This document shows positions 19,011 to 26,716 of a stretch of 64,000 bases of DNA, one piece after another. The stretch is from Nocardia nova (GTDB taxonomy: Bacteria; Actinomycetota; Actinomycetes; Mycobacteriales; Mycobacteriaceae). How positions within the stretch are numbered: position 1 is the stretch's first letter; each line of letters begins with the position of its first letter. The notes below the pieces were generated by a model, which was not told where the DNA came from, did not search any database, and saw only the letters and a program-made list of their open reading frames with translations. Location: positions 186,001-250,000 of the forward strand of contig NZ_PSZE01000003.1 of NCBI RefSeq assembly GCF_002933465.1, written 5' to 3'. A program made the translations under genes and the position numbers.

Positions 19011-19675
19011 CCATCAGCACCGCGCCCGCTCTCAGTGACATCCCCGATCCTCCGCACCGCGTGATTCCCGGGTTGTTGCGCATCGAGAATTCCGATCGCG
19101 AGGAGACCACGCCGATCATCATGGATATGCTGCGCTCGGTCTATCCCCACGACCAGATCTTCGGTCAATTCTGCCCGGTGCAGGACTATATCGCCGCGCC
19201 TCCGCGCGAATTGTACGAATACCTCTCGCACACACAGAGTTTGGAGGAGTGGACCTACAGTCTGCGCGGATTCACCGAAACCGCCACTCCGGGGCTGTGG
19301 GAATCCTACGACCGGCTGGGCAAGGACACCCGGATCTTCACGCGCACCGAGGCCAATCCGGATGCGATGACCGTGGACTACCACTGTGCGTGGGATCAGG
19401 GGGAACACCTGTGGATGGTCTACCTGATGCGGGTCGTCGACGCCCAGGTGGTGTTGAACAAGCCCGGTTCGGTGGTGTTGTGGACCAATTGCCGCCACCC
19501 GTTCTACGACGCGAATCCCTATCCCGACAAGGCCCCGGTGGGCCGCACGGTCTGGGTCGGCGATTTCTGGGAGATGTTCTCTGCCGGTCATCGGCTGGAG
19601 CTGGACAACCTGAAGGCGATCGCCGAATACCGTGCCGCGCACGGACTTCCGATCACCCCCGAGTGGATGAAGTGA
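19007..19675 (+). CDS. SRPBCC (START/Bet v1-like) domain protein of a biosynthetic cluster
   Basis: Protein of 222 residues, second gene of the cluster. The GTG start at 19007 overlaps the stop of the ThDP enzyme (GTGA), with CGAGGAGG about 7 nt upstream. The segment APPRELYEYLSHTQSLEEWT resembles the start of SRPBCC ligand-binding domains, whose first helix follows a beta strand (here FCPVQDYIAAPP); alternating strands such as DTRIFTRTEANPDAMTVDYH and DAQVVLNKPGSVVLWTN agree with the helix-grip fold. No catalytic motif is obvious. Members of this fold act as cyclases, aromatases, hydrolases or lipid carriers; which of these applies is unknown. The SRPBCC call itself is moderate. Confidence 0.6.
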   Translation: MTISTAPALSDIPDPPHRVIPGLLRIENSDREETTPIIMDMLRSVYPHDQIFGQFCPVQDYIAAPPRELYEYLSHTQSLEEWTYSLRGFTETATPGLWESYDRLGKDTRIFTRTEANPDAMTVDYHCAWDQGEHLWMVYLMRVVDAQVVLNKPGSVVLWTNCRHPFYDANPYPDKAPVGRTVWVGDFWEMFSAGHRLELDNLKAIAEYRAAHGLPITPEWMK

Positions 19676-19686
19676 GGACGCGCGAG

Positions 19687-20724
19687 ATGGATTTCACCGA
19701 TCCCGCCCTGCGGCCGGCACCGGTCAGTCTGGTCGATGTGGCCTGCTATCTGCCGGGTGAGCCGGTAGGTACCGAATACTTCACGCAATTCGCGCGTTCG
19801 GACCGGATGGCGAAGAACGTCATGTTCCGCGCGCCGCGCGGTCGCCATCACAAGGGCCGCGACGAAACCGCCGTGGATATGGTCGAACGCGCGGTCGCGC
19901 CGCTGATCGAACGGCACGGCGCCGGCACGCTCGCCGATATCGACGTGTTGCTCACCCATACCCAGCTCCCCGACAATCCGGTCATGGGCGCCGGGCCGGA
20001 GGTGGCGCGGCGGCTGGGGATGAATCCGAACTGGGTCTTCGACGTGCACAACGGCGGCTGCGCGGCATTCATCCACATGATGATGCTGGCCCGGATGATT
20101 CTGCAGACGACCGACGCCCGCACCGCCTTGATCGCGACGACGCAGAACACCGCGGGGCCGGTCTTCACCCAGACCGAGATTCGCAAACTGGCGCAGGCGC
20201 CGGTGCCGGGAGATGGCTGCGGGGTGGGATTGCTGGTCAAGGACAACAGTGCGCCGATCCTCGATATCGAATGCCGCACCTTCCCGGAATTCGCCGGGGA
20301 TATGGATTTCTCCACCGGCTCCGAACGCAAGTACTGGGAGCCCGGGGAAGGACAGAGCTGCGTGAGTTTCACCGAATCGAAGGTGACGAAGGTCTTCGCG
20401 CGCGGCAACCGGCTGGTCCCGGAACTCGCCCACGCGGTGTGCGACCGCATCGGGGTGAAAGGCCGCGATATCGACACCTTCGTCACCAATCAGCCGAACC
20501 GCCTGTTCCTGCGGAATTGGCACGATGCGCTGGAACTGCCCGCGGAACGGCATCCGGATTCCTTCGATCGATGCGGAAATCTGTTCGCCGCCGGCATTCC
20601 GGTGACCCTGGATATCGAGAATCGGGCCGGCCGGTTGCGCAACGGGTCGGTGGTGCTGCTGGCGGCCTTCGCCCACGCCGGGGATTTCGCGGCCGCGGCC
20701 GCGGTGCGCTGGGGTGCGGCGTGA
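19687..20724 (+). CDS. 3-oxoacyl-ACP synthase III-like enzyme lacking the catalytic histidine
   Basis: Thiolase-fold enzyme of 345 residues, related to FabH (KAS III). The nucleophilic Cys is present in FDVHNGGCAAFIHMMM (about residue 124). Where FabH enzymes have the catalytic His of the HQAN-type motif, this protein reads FVTNQPNRLFLRN, so Asn replaces His; the later catalytic Asn is kept in DRCGNLFAAGIPVTLD. A Cys-Asn-Asn site argues against ordinary decarboxylating condensation with malonyl-ACP and for acyl transfer or another chemistry (inference). The ATG at 19687 has GAGG about 9 nt upstream; an in-frame GTG at 19672 overlapping the previous stop is equally possible. No acyl carrier protein gene is adjacent. 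Confidence 0.85.
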   Translation: MDFTDPALRPAPVSLVDVACYLPGEPVGTEYFTQFARSDRMAKNVMFRAPRGRHHKGRDETAVDMVERAVAPLIERHGAGTLADIDVLLTHTQLPDNPVMGAGPEVARRLGMNPNWVFDVHNGGCAAFIHMMMLARMILQTTDARTALIATTQNTAGPVFTQTEIRKLAQAPVPGDGCGVGLLVKDNSAPILDIECRTFPEFAGDMDFSTGSERKYWEPGEGQSCVSFTESKVTKVFARGNRLVPELAHAVCDRIGVKGRDIDTFVTNQPNRLFLRNWHDALELPAERHPDSFDRCGNLFAAGIPVTLDIENRAGRLRNGSVVLLAAFAHAGDFAAAAAVRWGAA

Positions 20725-21812
20725 TGAATTCGTCTGAACCCGCCGTGACGCAGCCGATACCGACGCCGCGGTTCGATCTGACGCTCAGCGAAAACCCCTT
20801 TCCGCCACTGCCTTCGGTGCTCGCGGTGGTGAACGAGGCGATTCGCGGCGCCAATCGGTATCCGGAATTCCTGCCCCGGCGGTTGCCGGCCGTGATCGCC
20901 GCGCACCTCGGCGTCGATGCCGATCAGGTGGTCGTCGGTGCGGGGGCGACCGGTGTGGTGCTGCAGATCATGCGGGCGGTCTCGGGGTCGGGGCGGCGCA
21001 TGGTGCTCGCGACTCCGACCTTCGACGGCTATCCGATCATGGCCGCTATCGCGGGTCTGCAAGTCGTGGGAGTTCCCCTGGATTCGAGCGGACGGCAGCG
21101 GCTGACGGCGATGGCCCGGGCGGTGGACGAGCGCACGGCACTGGTCGCGATCTGCCGCCCCCACAATCCGACCGGGACGGTGGCGCCCGCCGCGGAGTTG
21201 AAGGCCTTTCTGTTCGGTGTGCCGCGACACGTTCCGGTGATCCTGGACGAGGCCTACGTGGAATTCCTGGCCGATGCCGAAACGGTCGACCCCTGCGAAC
21301 TCGTCGCCCGCTATCCCAATCTCCTTGTGTTGCGCACCTTTTCGAAAGCCTACGGCCTGGCCGGACTGCGTATCGGCTATGCGTTCGGCGCGCCGGAACT
21401 GATCGCGCGGGTGCGGCGACTGCAACTTCCGTTCGGAATGCCCGACTACGCGGTCGCCGCCGTGCGCGCCTGCTACGCCGCCTCGGCGGAGCTCGCCGAA
21501 CGGATCGCCGATATCACCGCCGAGCGGGAACTGCTTCGAACGGCATTGCGGCACAAAGGTTTAGCCGTGCCGTGCAGCCGCGGCAACTTCCTCTACCTGC
21601 CGGGGCCCGCGGCCCATGCGACGTTGACGGGGGCGGGGATCGCGGCCAAGGGTTACCCCGACGGCAGTGCGCGGATCGCGGTCGGTGATCCGCGTGCCGA
21701 TGCCGCGGTACTGCACGCCTTCGACGGCCGCGCCGATCCGGTTCCGCGGCGGCGCCCGCCGCCCGGGCAGGCCGCGGGGGATCGGTGTGCCGGCCTTCCG
21801 GTCCGGGCCTGA
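20724..21812 (+). CDS. Class I/II PLP-dependent aminotransferase (HisC-like)
   Basis: Aminotransferase of 362 residues and last gene of the four-gene cluster. It starts LTLSENPFPPLPSVLAVVNE, like histidinol-phosphate aminotransferases. PLP-binding features include VVGAGATGVVLQIMRAV, CRPHNPTGTV, ILDEAYVEF (Asp and Tyr) and the Schiff-base Lys in RTFSKAYGLAGLRIGYAFG at about residue 217. The context with a ThDP enzyme and a KAS III-like enzyme suggests that it aminates a ketone made by the pathway rather than serving histidine synthesis; this is inference. The ATG at 20724 shares one base with the stop of the previous gene, and a GTG at 20721 is in frame. The C-terminus is an Arg/Pro-rich tail. 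Confidence 0.9.
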   Translation: MNSSEPAVTQPIPTPRFDLTLSENPFPPLPSVLAVVNEAIRGANRYPEFLPRRLPAVIAAHLGVDADQVVVGAGATGVVLQIMRAVSGSGRRMVLATPTFDGYPIMAAIAGLQVVGVPLDSSGRQRLTAMARAVDERTALVAICRPHNPTGTVAPAAELKAFLFGVPRHVPVILDEAYVEFLADAETVDPCELVARYPNLLVLRTFSKAYGLAGLRIGYAFGAPELIARVRRLQLPFGMPDYAVAAVRACYAASAELAERIADITAERELLRTALRHKGLAVPCSRGNFLYLPGPAAHATLTGAGIAAKGYPDGSARIAVGDPRADAAVLHAFDGRADPVPRRRPPPGQAAGDRCAGLPVRA

Positions 21813-21822
21813 CGGTAAAATT

Positions 21823-21886
21823 TCTAGCATCGCTAGACAACCTAGTTGAGAGCATCTACTGTTGCCCTAGAAGCTAGCAACGCTAG
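21823..21886 (+). promoter_or_regulatory. Twin CTAGC-N3-GCTAG palindromes before the DUF1772 gene
   Basis: CTAGCATCGCTAG at 21824-21836 (extendable to TCTAGC-ATC-GCTAGA) and CTAGCAACGCTAG at 21874-21886 are two near-identical inverted repeats, 50 bp centre to centre. Between them lie a -35-like TAGACA (21834-21839) and -10-like TCTACT (21855-21860). The second palindrome is 21 bp before the ATG at 21908. The arrangement looks like a promoter flanked by operators of a dimeric TetR- or MarR-type regulator. No regulator gene is adjacent. Confidence 0.6.
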
Positions 21887-21907
21887 ATGTCGACTAGGAG
21901 TCCTCCC

Positions 21908-22384
21908 ATGCTGACCGCATTCGCGCAGGTACTGACCGTGCTGGCCGTTCTCGCCAACGCCATCGTCTACGGCACCGATATCGCCGCCACCCTCATCTTC
22001 CGGCCCGTCTATCGCAAACTCGACGACGCGACGATGACCGTCTCGGCCGGATGGGGGCACTACTACGGCGACCGGCGAATGCCCTTCGCCGGCGCCGGTG
22101 GTGTGATCGGCACCGTGCTCGCCGTCGTCATCGCGGCCGTGGCAGGAGCCACCGGTGCCGCGGTGGCGGCCGGGATCGCGTTGCTGGCGCTGCTGAGCTG
22201 GCTCGGTCTCTACGCGCGGATCGCCAAGCCGATCAACACCGCGCAGACGCAGGCGGCGCAGACCGGCGTCATCCCCGCCGATGCCCGCGCGCTGCAGGAC
22301 AAGTGGGAGAGCATCCTGGGTTACCGGGTCGGCCTGCAGGCACTCGCCCTCGCCGCCCTGTGCACCACCCTCGTCCTGCTGTGA
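21908..22384 (+). CDS. DUF1772 (anthrone oxygenase-like) membrane protein
   Basis: Membrane protein of 158 residues with four predicted helices: FAQVLTVLAVLANAIVYGTD, a second at VIGTVLAVVIAAVAGATG, a third at ALLALLSWLGLYARI, and a final one at GLQALALAALCTTLVLL. The segments GTDIAATLIF and ARPINTAQ-like AKPINTAQ, plus DARALQDKWESILGYRVGLQ, match the DUF1772 family. Some members were called anthrone oxygenases, but the biochemical role of bacterial members is largely unproven. The ATG at 21908 has AGGAG about 9 nt upstream. Its promoter is flanked by two identical-type palindromes, so it is probably induced by a specific signal. Confidence 0.82.
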   Translation: MLTAFAQVLTVLAVLANAIVYGTDIAATLIFRPVYRKLDDATMTVSAGWGHYYGDRRMPFAGAGGVIGTVLAVVIAAVAGATGAAVAAGIALLALLSWLGLYARIAKPINTAQTQAAQTGVIPADARALQDKWESILGYRVGLQALALAALCTTLVLL

Positions 22385-22478
22385 CGCCGAGCCGCGGCGC
22401 AGAACGCGCCGTCGGCCCGCACGGCTTCGGGCGAAATCGGCGATCTCGATTCCCGGCGGATCGGCTGAGGGCGGCCGC

Positions 22479-23387
22479 TCACACCGTTCCGCGCAGGAAC
22501 ACCCGGTTGGTCGTGCTCGAACGTATTTCGACCGATCGGATCTTGTCCGCCGGGGCCGAGGTGATGCCGTCCGCGGTCACCGTCTGCCCAGGATGTGCCG
22601 ACCATTGCGCCACCATCGACTGCGTGCCGTCGGTATGCACCACCCACAGCGCGCCGTCCCAGGTGTAATCGGTATCCGACGGCGCGTAGTTGCACGACAT
22701 GTTCACGCGTGTACCGGAATTCAGCTGTGTGAGAGTGAAGTTCGCGGTGATCGGAGACGGGATCACCTGATCCATCTGTCGTTCCGTGACCACCTGCTCG
22801 GCGGTGGGCGGATTGTTGTGCTGGGTGTGCGCGACGGTGATCGGGATGGTGATGGCCACCGCGGCTGCGGCGGCGGCCACCGCACCGGCCAGGGCGAGCC
22901 ACGGACCGCTGCGGCTGCGCTTGCGCTCGCGCGCCGCTGCCAGCGAGACGGGGGCCCGCTCCAGCTCGGTTCGCCGGGCTTCGGCGGGGGTCGCCGAAGT
23001 GCCCGCGGCCCCGCCGGGCTCGGTCGCGCCCGTCGCGGCGGACGGGCCGGCGCCGTGCGATTCGAAGGGCAGGAGCCCGGCGTCCTCGGTGGTGGCTTCG
23101 CTCGCGCGCACCCGGTTCAGCAGGGCGTCGAAGCCGGCGTCGCCGAAACGGCCGGCATGGTCTGCGGCGGACTCGTCCTCGATCAGCGAGAGAGCGACGT
23201 CACCGGGAATGTGGCCGAGCAGTCCCGGCAAGCCCGAAAGGTCCGCGACGGCCAGGCGGCACTCGAGGCATTCGGACAGATGCGCCTCGTATTCGAGCCG
23301 CTGGTCGGGGTCGAGGGCGCCGAGCACATACGGGGCATCCCAGGTCGCATAGTCGTCGTCGTGCGACGCGGTATCGGCCGATGTCAT
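22479..23387 (-). CDS. rslA: Anti-sigma factor, RslA-like (zinc-associated)
   Basis: Membrane-anchored anti-sigma factor of 302 residues, partner of the ECF sigma factor upstream. The N-terminal cytoplasmic part carries the ZAS motif HLSECLECRLA (His-x3-Cys-x2-Cys) at about residues 36-46, which in RslA binds zinc and senses oxidation. An acidic, low-complexity linker and a basic stretch (AARERKRSRSG) precede one transmembrane helix (PWLALAGAVAAAAAAVAITI, about residue 165). The extracytoplasmic domain ends EIRSSTTNRVFLRGTV, typical of RskA-family C-termini. The ATG overlaps the sigma-factor stop by 4 bp (ATGA). It should hold the sigma factor inactive until a membrane or redox signal leads to release. 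Confidence 0.88.
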   Translation of the reverse strand: MTSADTASHDDDYATWDAPYVLGALDPDQRLEYEAHLSECLECRLAVADLSGLPGLLGHIPGDVALSLIEDESAADHAGRFGDAGFDALLNRVRASEATTEDAGLLPFESHGAGPSAATGATEPGGAAGTSATPAEARRTELERAPVSLAAARERKRSRSGPWLALAGAVAAAAAAVAITIPITVAHTQHNNPPTAEQVVTERQMDQVIPSPITANFTLTQLNSGTRVNMSCNYAPSDTDYTWDGALWVVHTDGTQSMVAQWSAHPGQTVTADGITSAPADKIRSVEIRSSTTNRVFLRGTV

Positions 23388-23920
23388 TTCGTCACCCCCA
23401 TCTCCTGTAGGGCCGAACGCAACGCTCGCATCCCGTAGTGCATCCGGGATTTGACGGTGCCCTCGGGAATCGCCAATTCGTTCGCTATCTGGTGTGTCGA
23501 CAGTCCGCGATAGTAGGCCCGCACGATCACCTCGCGGTGATCGGAGCTGAGCCGAGCCAGCGCGTCGGTGATCACCCAGCTGTCCACTGCGCGTTCCGCC
23601 TCGTCTGGAGCCGCCTGTTCGGGCGGCGTGTCGGTGCCGTACTCGCGCCGATGCCGCGCACTGCGGAATTCGTCGACGGCGAGATGCCGGGCCACGGTGA
23701 ACAACCACGCTCGCGCCGAGGCCGTCGACTGGTCGAGGACCTGCGGCCGTTGCCAGGCCCGCAACAACGTCTCCTGCACGATGTCCTCGGCCCGTCCGGC
23801 ATCGCCGACCAGGCTGTAGGTGTATCGCCACAGCGTCGGTGCGTGCTCGTCGTAGAGCACCCGCAACAAACGCGCCCGGGAGGGCGCCGCGTCGACGGGG
23901 GGGATCGCGGAGTCAGACAT
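23384..23920 (-). CDS. sigL: ECF RNA polymerase sigma factor, SigL-like
   Basis: ECF sigma factor of 178 residues. Region 2 is ARLLRVLYDEHAPTLWRYTY to AEDIVQETLLRAWQRP, and the promoter-melting part is ARAWLFTVARHLAVDEFRSA. Region 4 carries the helix-turn-helix in LSTHQIANELAIPEGTVKSR and ends RALRSALQEMGVTK, almost as in M. tuberculosis SigL (compared from memory). The ATG at 23920 (MSDSAIPP) is preferred over the longer frame. Translation is coupled to the anti-sigma gene. In mycobacteria the SigL regulon includes wall-associated and lipid genes; the targets here are unknown. It lies 72 bp downstream of yqgE on the same strand. Confidence 0.9.
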   Translation of the reverse strand: MSDSAIPPVDAAPSRARLLRVLYDEHAPTLWRYTYSLVGDAGRAEDIVQETLLRAWQRPQVLDQSTASARAWLFTVARHLAVDEFRSARHRREYGTDTPPEQAAPDEAERAVDSWVITDALARLSSDHREVIVRAYYRGLSTHQIANELAIPEGTVKSRMHYGMRALRSALQEMGVTK

Positions 23921-23992
23921 GGGCGCCGACGGGGTGTATCCGCCGCCTCGGTCGAGGCGAGCGTTGGGGAACCACACTCCGTGGATACGTAA

Positions 23993-24619
23993 TCAATTGC
24001 GTTCTAGTTCGATGGGGTGTGTCGCCAGTAGCGACAGCGGCAGCGGCTGCCGTCGCAACACGTGCGCCCACAGATCGGTGCGTCCCGCCAACGGATCCGA
24101 CGGCAACGCCGACAACACGATCCAGTCCCCGCGTTCCAGTTCGCCCTCCAGCTGACCGAAGGTCCACCCGGCATAGCCGGCGAAGATGCGGATGCCCTCG
24201 ACCAGCGGTGCGATCGAATCGGGGTCGGAGTCCAGATCGAGCAGCGCCACGCGACCGTCCACGCGGCGCAGCCCGCGGATGCCCTCGATCGAGGCACCGA
24301 CGCGGACAGTGGTCAGACACAGTGCCGAATCGCGCTTCACCGGCCCGCCCACGTACAGCGTGCGGGGTCCCGCCGCGAGATCGGCCCAGCGTGGTAGCAC
24401 GTCCTGCACCGCCGTTTCGCTCGGGCGGTTCAGGACGACACCGAGACTGCCCGCATCGTTGTGTTCGACGATGTAGATCACGGTGCGCCGGAAAGTGGGC
24501 TCGACCAGCTCCGTTGCCGAGACCAGCAAGGTGCCGGGCCGCACCGCCTGTTCCTCGTACCGGGATTCACGTCTCGGGCGGTCGCCGTGTTCCTCTGCGC
24601 GTGCCACGCTAGTCATCAT
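23993..24619 (-). CDS. YqgE/AlgH family protein (UPF0301)
   Basis: Conserved protein of 208 residues with the single YqgE/AlgH domain at about residues 26-205. Typical segments are RPGTLLVSATELVEPTFRRT, VIYIVEHNDAGSLGVVLNRP, LYVGGPVKRDSALCL and IRIFAGYAGWTFGQLEGELE. It is the counterpart of M. tuberculosis Rv0038, which neighbours leuS there. The molecular function is not established; AlgH was linked to transcription in Pseudomonas, but structures suggest a soluble, non-DNA-binding protein. Two ATGs (24619 and 24616) are possible starts. Confidence 0.93.
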   Translation of the reverse strand: MMTSVARAEEHGDRPRRESRYEEQAVRPGTLLVSATELVEPTFRRTVIYIVEHNDAGSLGVVLNRPSETAVQDVLPRWADLAAGPRTLYVGGPVKRDSALCLTTVRVGASIEGIRGLRRVDGRVALLDLDSDPDSIAPLVEGIRIFAGYAGWTFGQLEGELERGDWIVLSALPSDPLAGRTDLWAHVLRRQPLPLSLLATHPIELERN

Positions 24620-24703
24620 CGCACCGTCGCGGGGCGCGCGCTGTGTTTAGTGGCGCGTGATTCGCGGTTCGGCTCGAAGCGGCCACCCCGATGCGCCCGC
24701 CGG

Positions 24704-25033
24704 CTACTGCGGCAGGCCGAATCGTTCCCGCGCCCATTGCGGCACCGTCGCCAGATACCGCGGCCGGGATTCGACGAAGTGATGCACCATCGCGCACAGC
24801 GGCAGGATGCCGAAGCCCTGTTCCACGGTTCGGTCGAGCGCACCCTGCACCAGCAAGCGGCCGTAGCCCTGCCCCTCGTACTGCGGATAGATCTCGGTGT
24901 GCACGAAGGCGCGTTCGGAGGCGGTGTCCTGATAGGCGGCCACCCCGGCGTGCTGTCCGTCGACATACAGCTCGAATCGGTCGAGCTGTGGGTTGTCTCG
25001 AATCTCGGTGTTCTGCTGCGCACCCTGCGTCAT
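24704..25033 (-). CDS. Small GNAT-fold N-acetyltransferase (YjdJ-like)
   Basis: Protein of 109 residues matching the short acetyltransferase family (Acetyltransf_CG). Core segments are RFELYVDGQHAGVAAYQD, FVHTEIYPQYEGQGYGRLLV (EGQGYG is the acetyl-CoA pyrophosphate loop) and LPLCAMVHHFVESRPRYL. These small proteins have only half of the usual GNAT fold and their acceptors are mostly unknown. The gene stands alone; DNA at 24620-24703 separates it from yqgE upstream on the opposite side of its 3' end. Confidence 0.9.
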   Translation of the reverse strand: MTQGAQQNTEIRDNPQLDRFELYVDGQHAGVAAYQDTASERAFVHTEIYPQYEGQGYGRLLVQGALDRTVEQGFGILPLCAMVHHFVESRPRYLATVPQWARERFGLPQ

Positions 25034-25162
25034 TCGCTGAGCCTAGAGCGTGTCGATCACCGACGGTGCGCGGCTACGCCGACATCCTTGCCCGTGTCGG
25101 ACGGTTCGAGTTGTCGCACCCGGCGCGGCTGGCGACAATGCAGGAGCTCGAGTGGTCGGATG

Positions 25163-25384
25163 CTCGATGCGACGACGGCCGTCGACCGGCCGGACGGGGC
25201 GACGGCGCGGATGCGACGACGGGGACTACCTGCGGCGGCCCTGCACGGAGATCTGATCACCGTCGACGGTGGCGACCACGGTACCTTCGGTCGCGGTAAC
25301 ACTCCGCTCGACGACGCCGTGGTGACGTACCTGCGTACCGGTCAGGTGGGGATCGATCACGTGGATCAGGCGCCCATGCCGTGA
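25163..25384 (+). pseudogene. Remnant of a TAP-like alpha/beta hydrolase (C-terminal end)
   Basis: A 73-codon open stretch ending at 25384 encodes LITVDGGDHGTFGRGNTPLD followed by DAVVTYLRTGQ. This matches the last part of secreted tripeptidyl-aminopeptidase-like hydrolases, including the catalytic His (GDHG). Everything upstream (signal peptide, nucleophile Ser, Asp) is missing, and there is no start codon with a ribosome site. The flanking DNA, 25034-25162 and 25385-25533, holds no other gene that I can see. The remnant is therefore a deletion scar rather than a working gene. Confidence 0.6.
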
Positions 25385-25533
25385 GTCCGGTACGCACCGC
25401 GACGGTTCGCGGCGCGGACGCCTCGGCAACCGAGCACGGCCGGCGGCTGGGGCGGACCGCGGTGCACCGCACGATCGGAGCGCGCGCAGTACCGTGAGCG
25501 TGTTCGACTGCTTGCCGACGGATTGGGGTTGCG

Positions 25534-26709
25534 ATGGTGCGCGGGAGGCCCTGTCGGGTGGTGGTGGCGCCGGACAAATTCAAAGGGTCGCTGGCGGCGC
25601 CCGGGGTGGCGGCGGCGGTAGCGGCCGGTATCGCGCGAGTAGTGCCCGACGCCGAGATCCGGCAGGTGCCGGTGGCAGACGGTGGTGACGGCACAGTGGA
25701 CGCGTTCGTGGCAGCGGGCTGGGAGCGAGTGTGGGTCGATACCGTCGGTCCGACAGCCGAGACAAGCGCGGGCAGCTATGCGGTACAGGCGAATACGGCG
25801 TTGATCGAATTGGCGGAGGCGGTCGGGCTCGTGAAGTTGCCGGCCGGTCGGCGGGCGCCGATGGAGGCGAGTACCTACGGACTCGGCGTGCTGATTCGGC
25901 ACGCGCTGGACCACGGTTTCCGCGACATCGTCCTGGGGCTGGGCGGCAGCGCCTCGACCGACGGCGGCGCCGGCCTGCTGCAAGCCTTGGGGCTGCGCAT
26001 CCTCGATGCGGACGGATGCGAGTTGCCCCGTGGTGCGGCAGCTCTCGTGAACGCTCACACCGTCGACTACTCCGGCCTGCATCCCGCGATCCGCGAGACC
26101 CAGTTCGTCCTCGCCAGCGATGTCGACAACCCGCTGCTCGGACCACACGGCGCCGCAGCGGTTTTCGCGCCACAGAAAGGTGCTTCGCCACAGCAGTGCG
26201 AAGAACTCGAACTCGCCCTGACCCGATGGGCATGTGTGGTCGAGCGCAGCGCCGGCACGTACACCGGAGCCCCGGCGGCGGGTGGGCAGGACGCACCGCG
26301 CTACGCCGAGCGCCCCGGGGCGGGTGCGGCGGGCGGAACCGGATTCGGAACCATGGCGGTGCTCGGGGCACGGCCGCGGTCCGGGATCGAGGTGATCCTC
26401 GAGTTGATCGATTTCGCCGATCAGCTGCATGGCGCACAGCTGGTGGTAACCGGAGAGGGCGCGCTGGACGAACAGACGCTACGCGGGAAGGCGCCCGCCG
26501 GAGTCGCGGCGGCGGCTGGTGCCGCGGGCGTGCCGGTCGTCGCCGTCGCCGGGCGCTGCACCCTGAGCTCGAAGCAACTCCGGGCCGCCGGACTGGCCCG
26601 CTGCTATCGCCTCACCGACCTCGAATCGGACCCGGCGCGTTCCATCGCCCACGCCGCGGATCTGCTCGAAGATCTCGGCGCCGGCATCGCCACCGATTAC
26701 CTGCGCTGA
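25534..26709 (+). CDS. glxK: Glycerate kinase
   Basis: Phosphorylates glycerate with ATP to 2- (or 3-) phosphoglycerate, feeding glycolysis; 391 residues, near the usual 370-380. Family marks are VVVAPDKFKGSLAAPGVAAA at the N-terminus, PVADGGDGTVDAF, LGLGGSASTDGGAGLLQALG, FVLASDVDNPLLG and VVTGEGALDEQTLRGKAP. The start at 25534 (ATG, MVRGRPCR) is the first before the conserved KFKGS segment. It could act on glycerate freed by the glucosylglycerate hydrolase at 5.0-6.4 kb, although the genes are far apart. It converges with the HxlR-type gene across 7 bp. Confidence 0.95.
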   Translation: MVRGRPCRVVVAPDKFKGSLAAPGVAAAVAAGIARVVPDAEIRQVPVADGGDGTVDAFVAAGWERVWVDTVGPTAETSAGSYAVQANTALIELAEAVGLVKLPAGRRAPMEASTYGLGVLIRHALDHGFRDIVLGLGGSASTDGGAGLLQALGLRILDADGCELPRGAAALVNAHTVDYSGLHPAIRETQFVLASDVDNPLLGPHGAAAVFAPQKGASPQQCEELELALTRWACVVERSAGTYTGAPAAGGQDAPRYAERPGAGAAGGTGFGTMAVLGARPRSGIEVILELIDFADQLHGAQLVVTGEGALDEQTLRGKAPAGVAAAAGAAGVPVVAVAGRCTLSSKQLRAAGLARCYRLTDLESDPARSIAHAADLLEDLGAGIATDYLR

Positions 26710-26716
26710 CCCGCCC

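Noticed and set aside
23921..23992. Searched for a SigL-type autoregulated promoter upstream of the sigma factor gene.
   Set aside because: No convincing TGAACC / CGT pair with correct spacing was seen.
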